A DNA stretch of 54,564 nucleotides, from contig CANHQR010000018.1 in NCBI GenBank assembly GCA_947462815.1, forward strand, positions 1 through 54,564. Direction: 5' to 3'. Made by a program: the position numbers and the translations under genes. Shown one piece after another: positions 17,275 through 25,858 of the stretch. Below the pieces are notes generated by a model. That model searched no databases. It was not told where the DNA came from and saw only the letters and a list, made by a program, of their open reading frames with translations. Origin of the DNA: Pseudobdellovibrionaceae bacterium (GTDB lineage Bacteria > Bdellovibrionota > Bdellovibrionia > Bdellovibrionales > JAMPXM01). The stretch's first letter is position 1; the number at the start of each line of letters is the position of its first letter.

Positions 17275-17937
17275 TCACCTGCGCCCCAATCTCATCCACC
17301 GACGGAGTGTCCAGTTGTCATATATGAAACGCATCTCCCCCTCCCACCACACCTCGCGAAGCGGGAAGCGTAACGAAAAATCAGCAAAATTCTGAGGAGC
17401 AGAGGCCATCGAATGCGAGGTCTCTTCCTGGCGCTCATGATCCGAGGCCTGTAGACCTACACAACATCCTGGGGGGATGTTCGCCCACCAAGTCGCGGTC
17501 TCTTCACCACTGGCTGCACGTAGAGAGGGAAAATGCTCTACCGAGGTGTTCAGAATTAAATTGGGTATCGCACCATACATATGATCCCGAAGAGGTTGCA
17601 ATTGATTGGCGTCGGCCGTGAAAGCCCGAAATTTCCATTCCTGCCATACCCAATTTTCATTCAAAGCGTTGGCACGATCTGTACTTTGCGCATCGAGATC
17701 GAAACTTCGAATTTGTTCGATCGGAAGTTGCTCTCGAGCTAGTAGTAAAAAACCTAGAAGACCTTGCCAGCCGCCATAGATCCAAACTCTGGCCGGCTGC
17801 TGAGAAGGCCCCTTGGACTTCCAATACATTTCGAGTTTTTCACATAGCCATAATTTGGATCCCACTTGGCCACTGGAAAACACATCTCGATCGAATTCTA
17901 GTGCAGCCAGTGGCTGTGAACAGTCTCGATGGATCAC
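17275..17937 (-). CDS. Putative class I SAM-dependent methyltransferase
   Basis: A 220-residue protein. KLWLCEKLE is followed by RVWIYGGWQGLLGFLLLAR, a glycine-containing strand-loop-helix that fits the SAM-binding motif I. IRSFDLDAQSTDRANALN supplies an acidic residue in the position of motif II. LILNTSVEHFPS, WWANIPPGCCVGLQ and a C-terminal EGEMRFIYDNWTLRRWMRLG complete the pattern seen in small methyltransferase-like proteins, including some from phages (recalled, not searched). The gene stands alone between a decayed remnant and an exported protein gene. The target of methylation is unknown. Confidence 0.6.
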   Translation of the reverse strand: MIHRDCSQPLAALEFDRDVFSSGQVGSKLWLCEKLEMYWKSKGPSQQPARVWIYGGWQGLLGFLLLAREQLPIEQIRSFDLDAQSTDRANALNENWVWQEWKFRAFTADANQLQPLRDHMYGAIPNLILNTSVEHFPSLRAASGEETATWWANIPPGCCVGLQASDHERQEETSHSMASAPQNFADFSLRFPLREVWWEGEMRFIYDNWTLRRWMRLGRR

Positions 17938-18176
17938 AGTCAGTTATCTTTGAGCCGCTCTAGTACGCTGTCAATTTTATTGACAGCTGACATTTTTTTG
18001 AGGAACGCACTCGGCTCATTGCGCGAGACGCTTTCAGTGCCATCTGAACTTGAAAAATTTAATCTCTTGAAGGTGTCGGCCCCCCAACAATGGCCTAGCT
18101 GTTGCAGCTCGACTCAATGAAGCTTTCACGTTGAGTTGGAATCAAATCCCGAGATGGTCAGCAGAGTCGAGGAAAA

Positions 18177-19094
18177 ATGAACTTTAAGGAGTTCCCACAG
18201 CAACGAACCCGCATGATTCACCCTCGTAAGGTGAAGCGATCGATGTTTGTTGTGATCCTCGTTGCGGCCTTCGTATTGTGCCAATCGTGGCTGGAGGCCA
18301 ACGACAGCCAAACCAATAATTTTTTGGGATTGAGGAGTCGAGCACTAAAGACCTCGGAATTTTCACAAAGCCTTGATCTGAGCTCGCGCGGGCCCGCGAT
18401 GATGCGATTATCACCCCGGCTTGAGGAAACCCTCAAAAGAAGTCAGCACAATGCGCGCCTTGAGGTCGAACTTGAAGCGCCACCCATTGTCCCACTCCAA
18501 CTGGCTGATTTTTCTCGAGCGCATAAGTTTTATCGCGGTCAGCTGATACGCTTTAACCTAGACCCAATCGAGAGCAAGCCAGAAACGAGTCCAAAAATGT
18601 CATTGCCGAGCCACATCAGTGTCGGCGATGATTTTTCCCGAGCGATGTCAAAGATTGTCGATCACAATGTGCAAAACTATTTGCGCGGAGAGGCTTTTCG
18701 ACATTCTGAACTTGGCCAAATGACCAAGCAAATTGAGCGAAGTTTGAGCGCCGGTCTCAGCTGGAGCGAGCGAAGCCATGGCTCTGCACCGGTCAAGGAC
18801 AGCACGCCGGCCATAGAATCGGCTACGACTTTTAAGGTTGAGGCGACAAGAAATGAACCTGCGGCTGATCAGCGCATTCAACATCGCCTGGAAGTTGGGC
18901 TCTTGGCAGCACAGGCCCAAGCGAAGATAACCTACGCGGGCTTCACAGACGCTGAGGTAACCTATTCTGCAGCCAATCAACAGTTGGCTTGGGCCCTTCG
19001 TGAACCGCTTCGAGAAAACTTTAGACTCGTCTATAATCACGTCGAAAACCGCGCCGAGCGACGCGACTCACTAAGCCTCCATCTAAGCTGGTAG
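18177..19094 (+). CDS. Exported protein of unknown function
   Basis: A 305-residue protein with a basic N-terminus and a signal-like hydrophobic segment (MFVVILVAAFVLCQSWLEA, residues about 23-41). The mature part has a polar helical middle and a C-terminal region of alternating residues (AKITYAGFTDAEVTY, FRLVYNHVENRAERRDSLSL) that ends HLSW, which suggests outer-membrane-type beta strands. No family is recognised. The ATG is preceded by gaggaaaa. The short frame at 19217-19507 resembles its C-terminus, so the two may be duplicated copies. Confidence 0.55.
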   Translation: MNFKEFPQQRTRMIHPRKVKRSMFVVILVAAFVLCQSWLEANDSQTNNFLGLRSRALKTSEFSQSLDLSSRGPAMMRLSPRLEETLKRSQHNARLEVELEAPPIVPLQLADFSRAHKFYRGQLIRFNLDPIESKPETSPKMSLPSHISVGDDFSRAMSKIVDHNVQNYLRGEAFRHSELGQMTKQIERSLSAGLSWSERSHGSAPVKDSTPAIESATTFKVEATRNEPAADQRIQHRLEVGLLAAQAQAKITYAGFTDAEVTYSAANQQLAWALREPLRENFRLVYNHVENRAERRDSLSLHLSW

Positions 19095-19216
19095 GGCCCT
19101 GACTTCATATGCGCAGCTAAGATCCGCTTCAACTCGCGAACCGAAGTGACCTGCATTAGCTCGACCTTTGACAGCTGAAGCTAAAGGCGCGATCGGACTC
19201 GGATCCCCCGCTCGAC

Positions 19217-19507
19217 TTGGCGCAATCAGTCCCAAGCCGCGAGGCTGTTTGCCTCGATTCGTACACACGAGCCTGCTCCGAGGCTAAACCGTTTGCGAAC
19301 CAGTTTTCCAAGCGACTGCTCGTGGACTTTAACTTAAAGGTACGGCTGGAAGAAATTCAGGACTTCGATGTATTCATCGTGTCCTCAAACAACCAACTCA
19401 GTTCAGGCCTACACAGCGATGTGGATTCGGCGAGCGTCGAGCTCGACTGGAATGAGAGTCTCGAATCGCGGCGACTTCTCAGCTTGCCCGTTCGCCTCGA
19501 ATTCTAA
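19217..19507 (+). pseudogene. Possible remnant paralogue of the preceding gene's C-terminus
   Basis: A 96-residue frame with only a weak TTG start. Its second half (LKVRLEEIQDFDVFI, SSNNQLSSGL, ending ESRRLLSLPVRLEF) aligns by eye without gaps to the end of the exported protein upstream: shared K, D, V, N, Q, L positions, and ERR/SRR then SL-x-L. There is no signal peptide or clear ribosome site. A TGA lies a short way upstream in frame. It is best read as a 5'-truncated copy; a small real gene cannot be excluded. Confidence 0.35.
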
Positions 19508-19513
19508 TCGCCC

Positions 19514-20800
19514 TCAGTGTTGTTTGGCGCCAATGTCCCGGCGAACTCGCGCGCCAGGCCAGGCCACCGCATCAACGATCCGATAGGCGCGATCCAGAGC
19601 CTCGCGAAGACTGCGACCCTCACCGATCGCATTGAGCACTCGCCCTCCCGATGTCACCCAGCGATTCTGAGCATCGCGCGCTGTTCCGGCGTGGAGTAAT
19701 CGCCCGGCCGCATGACGTCCATCCTCGTTCAAAGAGGGAATGAGTTGTCCTTTGACGACATTTTCCGGATACCCATCTGCGGCGAGCACAACAACGGACG
19801 TGTAGAGGTCGGATCTCCAGGAAAAATTTTGCGCAAGTTCACCACGAGCGACAGCCTCAAAAACCTCGAACCAATCGCCGTCGAGAAGCGGCAAGAGCGC
19901 CTGAGTTTCTGGATCTCCGAATCGAACGTTGAACTCGAGAACGCTCGGTCCTTGGTCGGTCACCATCACACCGATGAAAAGAACACCTCGAAAGAGAAAG
20001 CCGCGCTTTCGCATCAATGCGAGAGACGGCAAGACAACTTCACGTTCAATTCTCTCATTCAAACCCTGAGGCAGAACGATGGGTGCCACGACACCCATAC
20101 CTCCGGTGTTGGGGCCTTCGTCTCGATCGCGAAGCCGTTTGTGATCTTGGGCTGCAGGCAGTGTGAGATGTCGGTCTCCGTCCGTGATGATGAGGTGGCT
20201 CATCTCCCAACCGGGACTGAATTCTTCCAACAAGGCTCGTCGACCCGCATCGCCCAATTCTCGATTTTCAAAGAGCCGCACAGCGGCCTCGCGCAGTCCC
20301 GCAAGATCCTTTTCGATCAACACACCTTTGCCGGCCGCAAGGCCATCGGCTTTGAGTACATAAGGAGGCTTGAAGTTCTTCGCCGCCTCGAGAGTCTGTG
20401 CCACGGTCTCAACGATGAAATGTCGCGCCGTCGGCACACCGGCCTCGATCATGAATTCCTTGGCGTAGACCTTTGAAGCCTCGAGTTGCGCCGATTCAGC
20501 AGATGGACCAAAGACGAGGAAGCCGTCCTGACGTAAAGCATCACTCACCCCATCCGCCAGGACCTGCTCCGGCCCGATCACCACAAGATCAATTCTCAAC
20601 TCACGAAGTTTCGCCAATGTTGCCGCGAAGGCGGGGGAGTCGGGCTTCCAATTCAGTTCAAGTATTTTCGCATCAGCGGCCATTCCTGCATTTCCAGGAC
20701 TGGCATAAACCTGGTGGACACTCGGCGAGGCCGCAAGCGCCTGAACCAGCGCATGCTCGCGCCCCCCTGAGCCGACGACGAGAACTTGCCGACGATGCAT
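19514..20800 (-). CDS. purD: Phosphoribosylamine-glycine ligase
   Basis: A 428-residue ATP-grasp ligase that makes GAR from phosphoribosylamine, glycine and ATP in purine synthesis. The start is the Met of MHRRQVLVVGSGGREHAL, because a near-perfect ribosome site (ggaggtgat) lies just upstream; a longer in-frame reading adds 16 residues without such a site. Motifs include the N-terminal GSGGREHAL, the ATP-grasp KADGLAAGKGV, and QDHKRLRDRDEGPNTGGMG. The metal-binding EFNVRFGDPETQ follows. Length is normal. It is divergent from the thiolase gene, which it does not appear to be functionally linked with. Confidence 0.96.
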   Translation of the reverse strand: MHRRQVLVVGSGGREHALVQALAASPSVHQVYASPGNAGMAADAKILELNWKPDSPAFAATLAKLRELRIDLVVIGPEQVLADGVSDALRQDGFLVFGPSAESAQLEASKVYAKEFMIEAGVPTARHFIVETVAQTLEAAKNFKPPYVLKADGLAAGKGVLIEKDLAGLREAAVRLFENRELGDAGRRALLEEFSPGWEMSHLIITDGDRHLTLPAAQDHKRLRDRDEGPNTGGMGVVAPIVLPQGLNERIEREVVLPSLALMRKRGFLFRGVLFIGVMVTDQGPSVLEFNVRFGDPETQALLPLLDGDWFEVFEAVARGELAQNFSWRSDLYTSVVVLAADGYPENVVKGQLIPSLNEDGRHAAGRLLHAGTARDAQNRWVTSGGRVLNAIGEGRSLREALDRAYRIVDAVAWPGARVRRDIGAKQH

Positions 20801-20956
20801 ATCACCTCCGCCTAGGAAACAGCTAGCCCTGCTCTCAGTTGAAGTCAAAAGCCATAGGCGACTTTGACGTTATCGTCTAGCGTCCTGAGGGGCTAGCCTC
20901 CTGTGGCTTTTCGGAGCAAGATTTGAAGAGCGACGAATTTCAACAAGCAGGTTCAC

Positions 20957-22177
20957 ATGACGACAAGTCCGAAAAATTTGCTCTTTTCACCCAACGAAAC
21001 GGTTCTCGTCGCGGGTCGACGAACACCCTTTGGCGCATTTGGCGGATCATTGAAGGATGTCGGTGCCACGGATCTCGCAGTCGCGGCAGCTCGTACCGCA
21101 ATTGCCGATGTGAATATGTCGCCCGAACAAATTGAACATGTCGTTCTGGGCAACGTCGTTCAGAGCGGGGCCGATGCCGCCTACGTTCCTCGGCACGTGG
21201 GTCTCAAACTCGGTGTGCCCACAGAAGTTGGGGCCCTGGGCCTCAATCGTCTCTGCGGCTCGGGTTTTCAGGCTTGGATCTCGGCCGCTCAAATGATTTT
21301 GAATCGCGAGGCCAACTGCGTTTTGGCTGGCGGTGTCGAGCAGATGTCCCAGATCCCTTACGTGCTTCGCGGAGCTCGCTTTGAGGGCTTCCGAATGGGC
21401 AAGGCTCCCCTTGAAGACTACATGACCAGCGCACTCACAGACGCCTACGTCGGACTTCCGATGGCGATAACTGCTGAAAACTTAGCTGAAAAGTACAAAA
21501 TCTCACGTGAAGAATGTGACGAGTACTCGCTGCTCTCGCAAGTGCGTTGTGCCGATGCAATCCGCAAAGGCTTGTTCGCAAGCGAAATTACGCCCGTCAA
21601 AGTCGAGTCGCGCAAAGGCACGGTGACCGTAGATCGCGATGAGCATCCAAAGCCCGAGGTCACAATTGAAAAAGTCCGGAGCATGAAAGCGCTCTTTAAA
21701 GAGGGCGGTACAGTCACGGCGGCGACCGCGAGCGGTATTGTCGACGGTGCCGCGATGTCCGTGCTGATGCCGGCTCTCGAGGCGCACCGCCGCGGCTTGA
21801 AGCCTCTCGCTCGTATGGTTTCCTGGGCGAGTGTGGGTTGCGATCCCAAAATCATGGGCATCGGTCCAGCGTTGGCGATACGAAAAGCTCTCCAAACCGC
21901 ACAACTCAAACTCGAAGACATGGCGCTGATCGAAGTCAACGAGGCCTTTGCGGCACAGTATCTGGCCGTGGAAAAAGAACTTGGGCTGCCGAGGGATCGA
22001 ACCAACGTCAATGGCGGAGCGATCGCCATCGGCCACCCTCTAGCCGCCAGTGGCACGCGGATCATGAATCATTTGGTGATGGAGCTGCGTCGTCGGGGCG
22101 GACGCTTTGGCGTTGGTTCAGCCTGTATTGGCGGCGGTCAAGGGATCGCCATCATCGTAGAGGTTCTCGACGCGTAG
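20957..22177 (+). CDS. Acetyl-CoA acetyltransferase (thiolase)
   Basis: A 406-residue thiolase joining or cleaving acyl-CoA and acetyl-CoA. The nucleophile is Cys100 in LNRLCGSGFQ. EVNEAFAAQYLA, GGAIAIGHPLAASGTR (catalytic His) and the second cysteine in SACIGGGQGIA complete the active site. The short N-terminal lead before VLVAGRRTPFGAFGGS is about ten residues longer than usual. It is the first gene of a set with an SDR-like protein (45 bp gap) and an acyl-CoA dehydrogenase (81 bp gap), which suggests beta-oxidation or glutarate-type degradation. Thiolase identity is firm; biosynthetic versus degradative role is open. Confidence 0.95.
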   Translation: MTTSPKNLLFSPNETVLVAGRRTPFGAFGGSLKDVGATDLAVAAARTAIADVNMSPEQIEHVVLGNVVQSGADAAYVPRHVGLKLGVPTEVGALGLNRLCGSGFQAWISAAQMILNREANCVLAGGVEQMSQIPYVLRGARFEGFRMGKAPLEDYMTSALTDAYVGLPMAITAENLAEKYKISREECDEYSLLSQVRCADAIRKGLFASEITPVKVESRKGTVTVDRDEHPKPEVTIEKVRSMKALFKEGGTVTAATASGIVDGAAMSVLMPALEAHRRGLKPLARMVSWASVGCDPKIMGIGPALAIRKALQTAQLKLEDMALIEVNEAFAAQYLAVEKELGLPRDRTNVNGGAIAIGHPLAASGTRIMNHLVMELRRRGGRFGVGSACIGGGQGIAIIVEVLDA

Positions 22178-22222
22178 TCGTGAATTCAAAGCTTCGTTTA
22201 AACTCTTAGAGAAAGGCAAAAC

Positions 22223-23074
22223 ATGCGGGAACTCGATGCGAGCTTTAAACTTTCAGAACGCACCGCTCTTCTCACTGGACCCTGCAACTCGATCAATCAA
22301 GCCATTGCGAGCCGTCTCACACAACTTGGCTGCAACGTCGCCATGGTCGATCGCAATATCGAACGCGTGGGTCGCTTCGCTCAACAACTTATGGATGCCC
22401 GAGAGGTGAATGATCGCTTTGGAAGGGCCGTCGCCATTCAAGCAGATCTCGCCAAAGCCCACCATGTTCAAGAGGCGGCTGGTCGGGCGGCCGAAGCTTT
22501 TGGCGGTCTCGACATTTACATCGATGGATTGATGACTTCCGACGCGATGGAGTTCCGTGAAGCCACATCGCTCGACGACGTCGATCGACTCTTCGACGTC
22601 AACCTGCGATCGACTTTGATGATGACCCACTCCGTGCTCAAGTTTCTCGAAGGTCGAAAGCGTGGGCGAGTTGTTTACCTCATGCCCGAAGCCACGCACC
22701 TTGGACTTCCGAAACACGCTGTGATGGCCGCCCTCCGAGGTGGTCTTCGTGATTTTGCACGAACCCTGTCTCGTGAAGTCGCTGCACACAATGTAACGGT
22801 CAATTGCGTCTCGATGGGAATCACCGAGGAGTTCCTCCTCCTGCACAGTGGCCAGCGCCCCGGATTGGGCGAGATCACAAATCCTGGAACGACGCGCCCC
22901 ATGCCTCCCTCACCGAGCACGTTGAACGACCAATTGCTCGAGGTGAGACAAGTTTTCCCACGAGCATTCATGATGGAACCTGAACGCATCGCACACGTCG
23001 TTGCTTTCTTGATTAGCCCGCTTGGAGCGGGCATGACGGGAGAGACGATCACGGTCGCTCAAGGGCTCAGCTGA
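22223..23074 (+). CDS. SDR-fold protein lacking the catalytic Tyr-Lys
   Basis: A 283-residue protein with the overall pattern of short-chain dehydrogenases: TALLTGPCNSINQAIASRL, VAMVDRN, a long helix ending AFGGLDIYIDG, DVNLRSTLMMTHS, and NVTVNCVSMGIT. The usual TGxxxGIG nucleotide loop is TGPCNSIN, without its last glycine. Where Tyr-x-x-x-Lys is expected, the sequence is HAVMAALRGGL, with no Tyr and Arg for Lys at best. The motif-5 Asn-Ala-Gly is replaced by IDGLMTS. It therefore resembles a non-catalytic homologue or one with altered chemistry. Its place between a thiolase and an acyl-CoA dehydrogenase suggests a fatty-acid-pathway role, perhaps structural. Confidence 0.85.
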   Translation: MRELDASFKLSERTALLTGPCNSINQAIASRLTQLGCNVAMVDRNIERVGRFAQQLMDAREVNDRFGRAVAIQADLAKAHHVQEAAGRAAEAFGGLDIYIDGLMTSDAMEFREATSLDDVDRLFDVNLRSTLMMTHSVLKFLEGRKRGRVVYLMPEATHLGLPKHAVMAALRGGLRDFARTLSREVAAHNVTVNCVSMGITEEFLLLHSGQRPGLGEITNPGTTRPMPPSPSTLNDQLLEVRQVFPRAFMMEPERIAHVVAFLISPLGAGMTGETITVAQGLS

Positions 23075-23155
23075 AGACCGTGGGACGAGCTCACGTCGAG
23101 CTCACCGAACAAGATCCATCAACCCATTCCTGGCTCGCCGAGCAGCGAACAGCCG

Positions 23156-24481
23156 ATGAAGCGATTTATCAAATTTATGAACAAGAATTTGCAACAAGAC
23201 TCGCAACAAGACTCGCAACAAGACTCGCGACAAGACTCGCAAGATCATCAGCCTAGCGAAGCTCAGAAATCCTCTTCGAAGCTCACCGGTCGAGAGGTGA
23301 GCTCAGCCTTCGAACCCATCGACTTTTATACGGTCGACGATCTGCTGAGTTCCGATGAAAAGCTGGTGCGGCAAAGCGTTCGCGAGTTCGTCGATCGAGA
23401 GGTCATGCCTCAGATCGCGGATTGGTTTGAGCGCGGAGTGTTTCCCAAGCATATTATTCCCTCGCTCGCGCAACTCGGTGTTTTCGGCGCGAATATCCAG
23501 GGCTATGGCTGTGCAGGACTGGGTGATGTTGCCTATGGACTCATTATGCAGGAGATCGAACGTGGCGACTCGGGTCTTCGCAGCTTTGTCAGCGTTCAGG
23601 GCGCTCTCGCCATGCAAGCGATCGCGAGCTACGGCAATGAGGAGCAGAAGCAGAGATTCTTGCCGAAGATGGCCCGCGGGGAACTCATCGGCTGCTTCGG
23701 CTTGACGGAGGCCGACTTTGGCTCAAATCCTGCCGGTCTTAGAACCCGTGCTGTCCGCAATGGACAAGACTTCCTCATCACCGGCAACAAAATGTGGATC
23801 ACCAACGGCGGAATTTCAGATCTCGCCATTGTTTGGGCGAAGCTCGATGACCCGAACTCCAAGGATCACGGAAGAATCGTCGGTTTCATTGTGGAGCGAG
23901 AACACGGCTACCAAGCCCCAGAAATTGAGCGCAAGTATAGCCTCCGTGCGAGCAACACCAGTGAGCTCGTGCTCGATGAGTGTCGCGTGCCCGCTCGCAA
24001 TCAGCTCGAGATCGCGGGCCTGAAGGGCCCGATTGGTTGTCTGGCAGCCGCGCGCTATGGAATCAGCTGGGGTGCAGTCGGAGCTGCACAAGCCTGTTTC
24101 GACGAAGCTCGACGTTATGCTCTCACCCGCATTCAGTTTGATCAGCCGATTGCCAGCTTTCAGCTCGTGCAAGCGAAGCTCGTGAAAATGCATCAAGAGA
24201 TCACCAAGGCACAGCTGCTCAATTGGAGGCTCGGTCGGCTCAAAGAGGAGGGTCGAGCTCGAATCCAACAAATCTCGCTCGCCAAAATGAACAATGTCGC
24301 CATGGCTCTTGATTGTGCGCGAACCACGCGCGATATCCTCGGGGGCAGCGGCATCACACTCGAATACCACTGTGGTCGACATATGATGAACTTAGAAAGT
24401 GTTTTCACCTACGAAGGCACCGATGACATTCATCGATTAATTCTCGGCGAAGAGATCACCGGCATTCCGGCGTATCGCTGA
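23156..24481 (+). CDS. Acyl-CoA dehydrogenase, glutaryl-CoA dehydrogenase-like
   Basis: A 441-residue flavoprotein oxidising an acyl-CoA at C2-C3. Motifs include GLTEADFGSNPAG and the MWITNGGISDLAIVWAK FAD and substrate segments. RARIQQISLAKMNNVAMAL and GGSGITLEYHCGRHMMNLES follow, with catalytic Glu420 in FTYEGTDDIHRLILG. The ending (YEGTDDIH, ITGIPAYR) and the KYSLRASNTSELVLDECRVP region are most like glutaryl-CoA dehydrogenase, which also decarboxylates, but this is inferred. The N-terminus carries about 45 extra residues rich in Gln, Asp and Ser from a 12-bp repeat. An internal start after the repeat is possible; the family core begins near EPIDFYTVDDLL. Confidence 0.9.
   Translation: MKRFIKFMNKNLQQDSQQDSQQDSRQDSQDHQPSEAQKSSSKLTGREVSSAFEPIDFYTVDDLLSSDEKLVRQSVREFVDREVMPQIADWFERGVFPKHIIPSLAQLGVFGANIQGYGCAGLGDVAYGLIMQEIERGDSGLRSFVSVQGALAMQAIASYGNEEQKQRFLPKMARGELIGCFGLTEADFGSNPAGLRTRAVRNGQDFLITGNKMWITNGGISDLAIVWAKLDDPNSKDHGRIVGFIVEREHGYQAPEIERKYSLRASNTSELVLDECRVPARNQLEIAGLKGPIGCLAAARYGISWGAVGAAQACFDEARRYALTRIQFDQPIASFQLVQAKLVKMHQEITKAQLLNWRLGRLKEEGRARIQQISLAKMNNVAMALDCARTTRDILGGSGITLEYHCGRHMMNLESVFTYEGTDDIHRLILGEEITGIPAYR
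23192..23239 (+). repeat. Four 12-bp repeats at the acyl-CoA dehydrogenase N-terminus
   Basis: Four units of caacaagactcg, the last with one change, encode QQDS QQDS QQDS RQDS. Three identical copies point to recent slippage. The frame is kept. Confidence 0.9.
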
Positions 24482-24519
24482 CAATTCCAAGGCGCGAGAC
24501 CGGAATTACTACTCGTCGG

Positions 24520-24966
24520 CTAAGGGCGGCTGCGTTCGCAGGAATAGCCAATGGCGCGACGATCCGACAACACGATGAGGTTAAGAATTTGACCCTTCAG
24601 GACCTCCACTCGCGTGAGGAGAAGCTGGGCATCAGATCCCAACCAAAGCCCTCCGTGTACAGGAATGCGAAACACATCGGGAATTCGATCATCAGCAATC
24701 GAACTCAGGCGCAAGGTCGCCGACTGGCGATTGTCGATCGTCCATGCCGTCACATTCATCGTGAGTCGGTCGCTGAGACTGACAATAGGTTGAACAATCT
24801 CCAGGCTTAATACAGCCGCTGGAGCCTTACCCACCTCATGGATTGCACAAGAGAATCGCCGACGATCCGCCTGGGTCTGCTGCGCCGAAACCGACCCCGA
24901 CGCGAATATCGCCAGCATCAAGGGCCACGCCAATATTCGATAGAATCTCAACAACTCACGAAACAT
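24520..24966 (-). CDS. Small exported protein of unknown function
   Basis: A 148-residue protein starting MFRELLRFYRILAWPL. This start was chosen over an in-frame one 27 codons upstream because gagg lies 6 bases before it and it gives a normal signal peptide ending near SGSVSAQQ. The mature region is about 115 residues with two cysteines (FSCAIHE and GYSCERS near the ends), which could pair. It alternates hydrophobic and polar residues as in a beta sandwich (LSLEIVQPIVSLSDRLTMN). A periplasmic location is likely. It is convergent with the acyl-CoA dehydrogenase gene and no family is recognised. Confidence 0.6.
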   Translation of the reverse strand: MFRELLRFYRILAWPLMLAIFASGSVSAQQTQADRRRFSCAIHEVGKAPAAVLSLEIVQPIVSLSDRLTMNVTAWTIDNRQSATLRLSSIADDRIPDVFRIPVHGGLWLGSDAQLLLTRVEVLKGQILNLIVLSDRRAIGYSCERSRP

Positions 24967-25018
24967 GACGTCCTCGACTTTCGGCCCAGATCCGTGGGCT
25001 GTGTTCGCCTCATGACTC

Positions 25019-25222
25019 ATGTGGCATCGCAAAGCGAATACCAACACGCAAGAGTCTTTCGGGAGATCTTCAGAACTTTTTCACAAAGCAGTCAGCAAGG
25101 TCTCCGGCACCGCCTTCAACAATGTCTTCAACAATGCCTTGAACTTTACCGTCAGCAAAGCAAAGGCCGAAGTCCACGCGCTTTGGCGCCGCTGCATTGA
25201 AGTAGGCCGCCGCTGGGCCTGA
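25019..25222 (+). CDS. Possible small protein (67 residues), doubtful
   Basis: In the gap between the small exported protein and folA (24967-25309), the only candidate gene is this 67-residue frame, with an amphipathic middle (KAVSKVSGTAFNNVFNNAL) and a basic end. It has no clear ribosome site and no recognised motif. It may be non-coding. Nothing else was seen in this gap beyond promoter space. Confidence 0.2.
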   Translation: MWHRKANTNTQESFGRSSELFHKAVSKVSGTAFNNVFNNALNFTVSKAKAEVHALWRRCIEVGRRWA

Positions 25223-25309
25223 GGAAGGGCCAAAAAACGGCTCTGAAATGGCGAGAATCGCCAAACCTCAACGACAAATATGCAACTCGTGCTTCCCACA
25301 CGACTCGAC

Positions 25310-25858
25310 CTAGAAGCGAGATGCCCGCTGGTAAGTGACAAATTCGTAGCCTGGCAAGCCGTCGGATCCAGAGGCCACGCCAGCGCGCCTTTCAACCTCG
25401 ATGAAGTCTCCCTCATGCCACCGAGGAAAGATGGTGTCGCCTTCGATCTCAGCGGCGATCTCCGTCAAGTAGATGCGATCTGTGAAGTCCATGGCGAGCT
25501 GGTAGATCTCGCCACCGCCGATAACGAAGACTTCCTCGCCCCACTCATTGTCTTCATCGGTGAGCATGGCCTCGGCAGCGCCTACGGCTTCGTCGACCGA
25601 CGCGACCACCAAAACCTGGTGCAGTTCTTCTTCGCTGAGGCCCGCCGGCACATATTCGGGCTGACGAGTGATGATGATATGAAAACGACCAGGCAACAGG
25701 CCGGGCAAGGATTCGTAAGTCTTCCGGCCCATAATCATAATGTGACCCTTGGTCTTTTCTTTGAAGAAGCGAAAGTCTTCTGGAATTCGCCAAGGTAAAT
25801 CCCCATCGCGACCGATCACGCGATTGCTCGCCATAGCCGCGATCGCACTCACGATCAT
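25310..25858 (-). CDS. folA: Dihydrofolate reductase
   Basis: A 182-residue enzyme reducing dihydrofolate to tetrahydrofolate with NADPH. Motifs are [20 protein letters not shown] (substrate loop), a catalytic acid in [22 protein letters not shown] (NADPH site), and [14 protein letters not shown]. The family C-terminal strands [16 protein letters not shown] and YEFVTYQR follow. The length is normal. Its start overlaps the stop of thyA by four bases, so the two are translationally coupled and act in one cycle: thymidylate synthase makes dihydrofolate, which FolA recycles. Confidence 0.97.
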   Translation of the reverse strand: MIVSAIAAMASNRVIGRDGDLPWRIPEDFRFFKEKTKGHIMIMGRKTYESLPGLLPGRFHIIITRQPEYVPAGLSEEELHQVLVVASVDEAVGAAEAMLTDEDNEWGEEVFVIGGGEIYQLAMDFTDRIYLTEIAAEIEGDTIFPRWHEGDFIEVERRAGVASGSDGLPGYEFVTYQRASRF

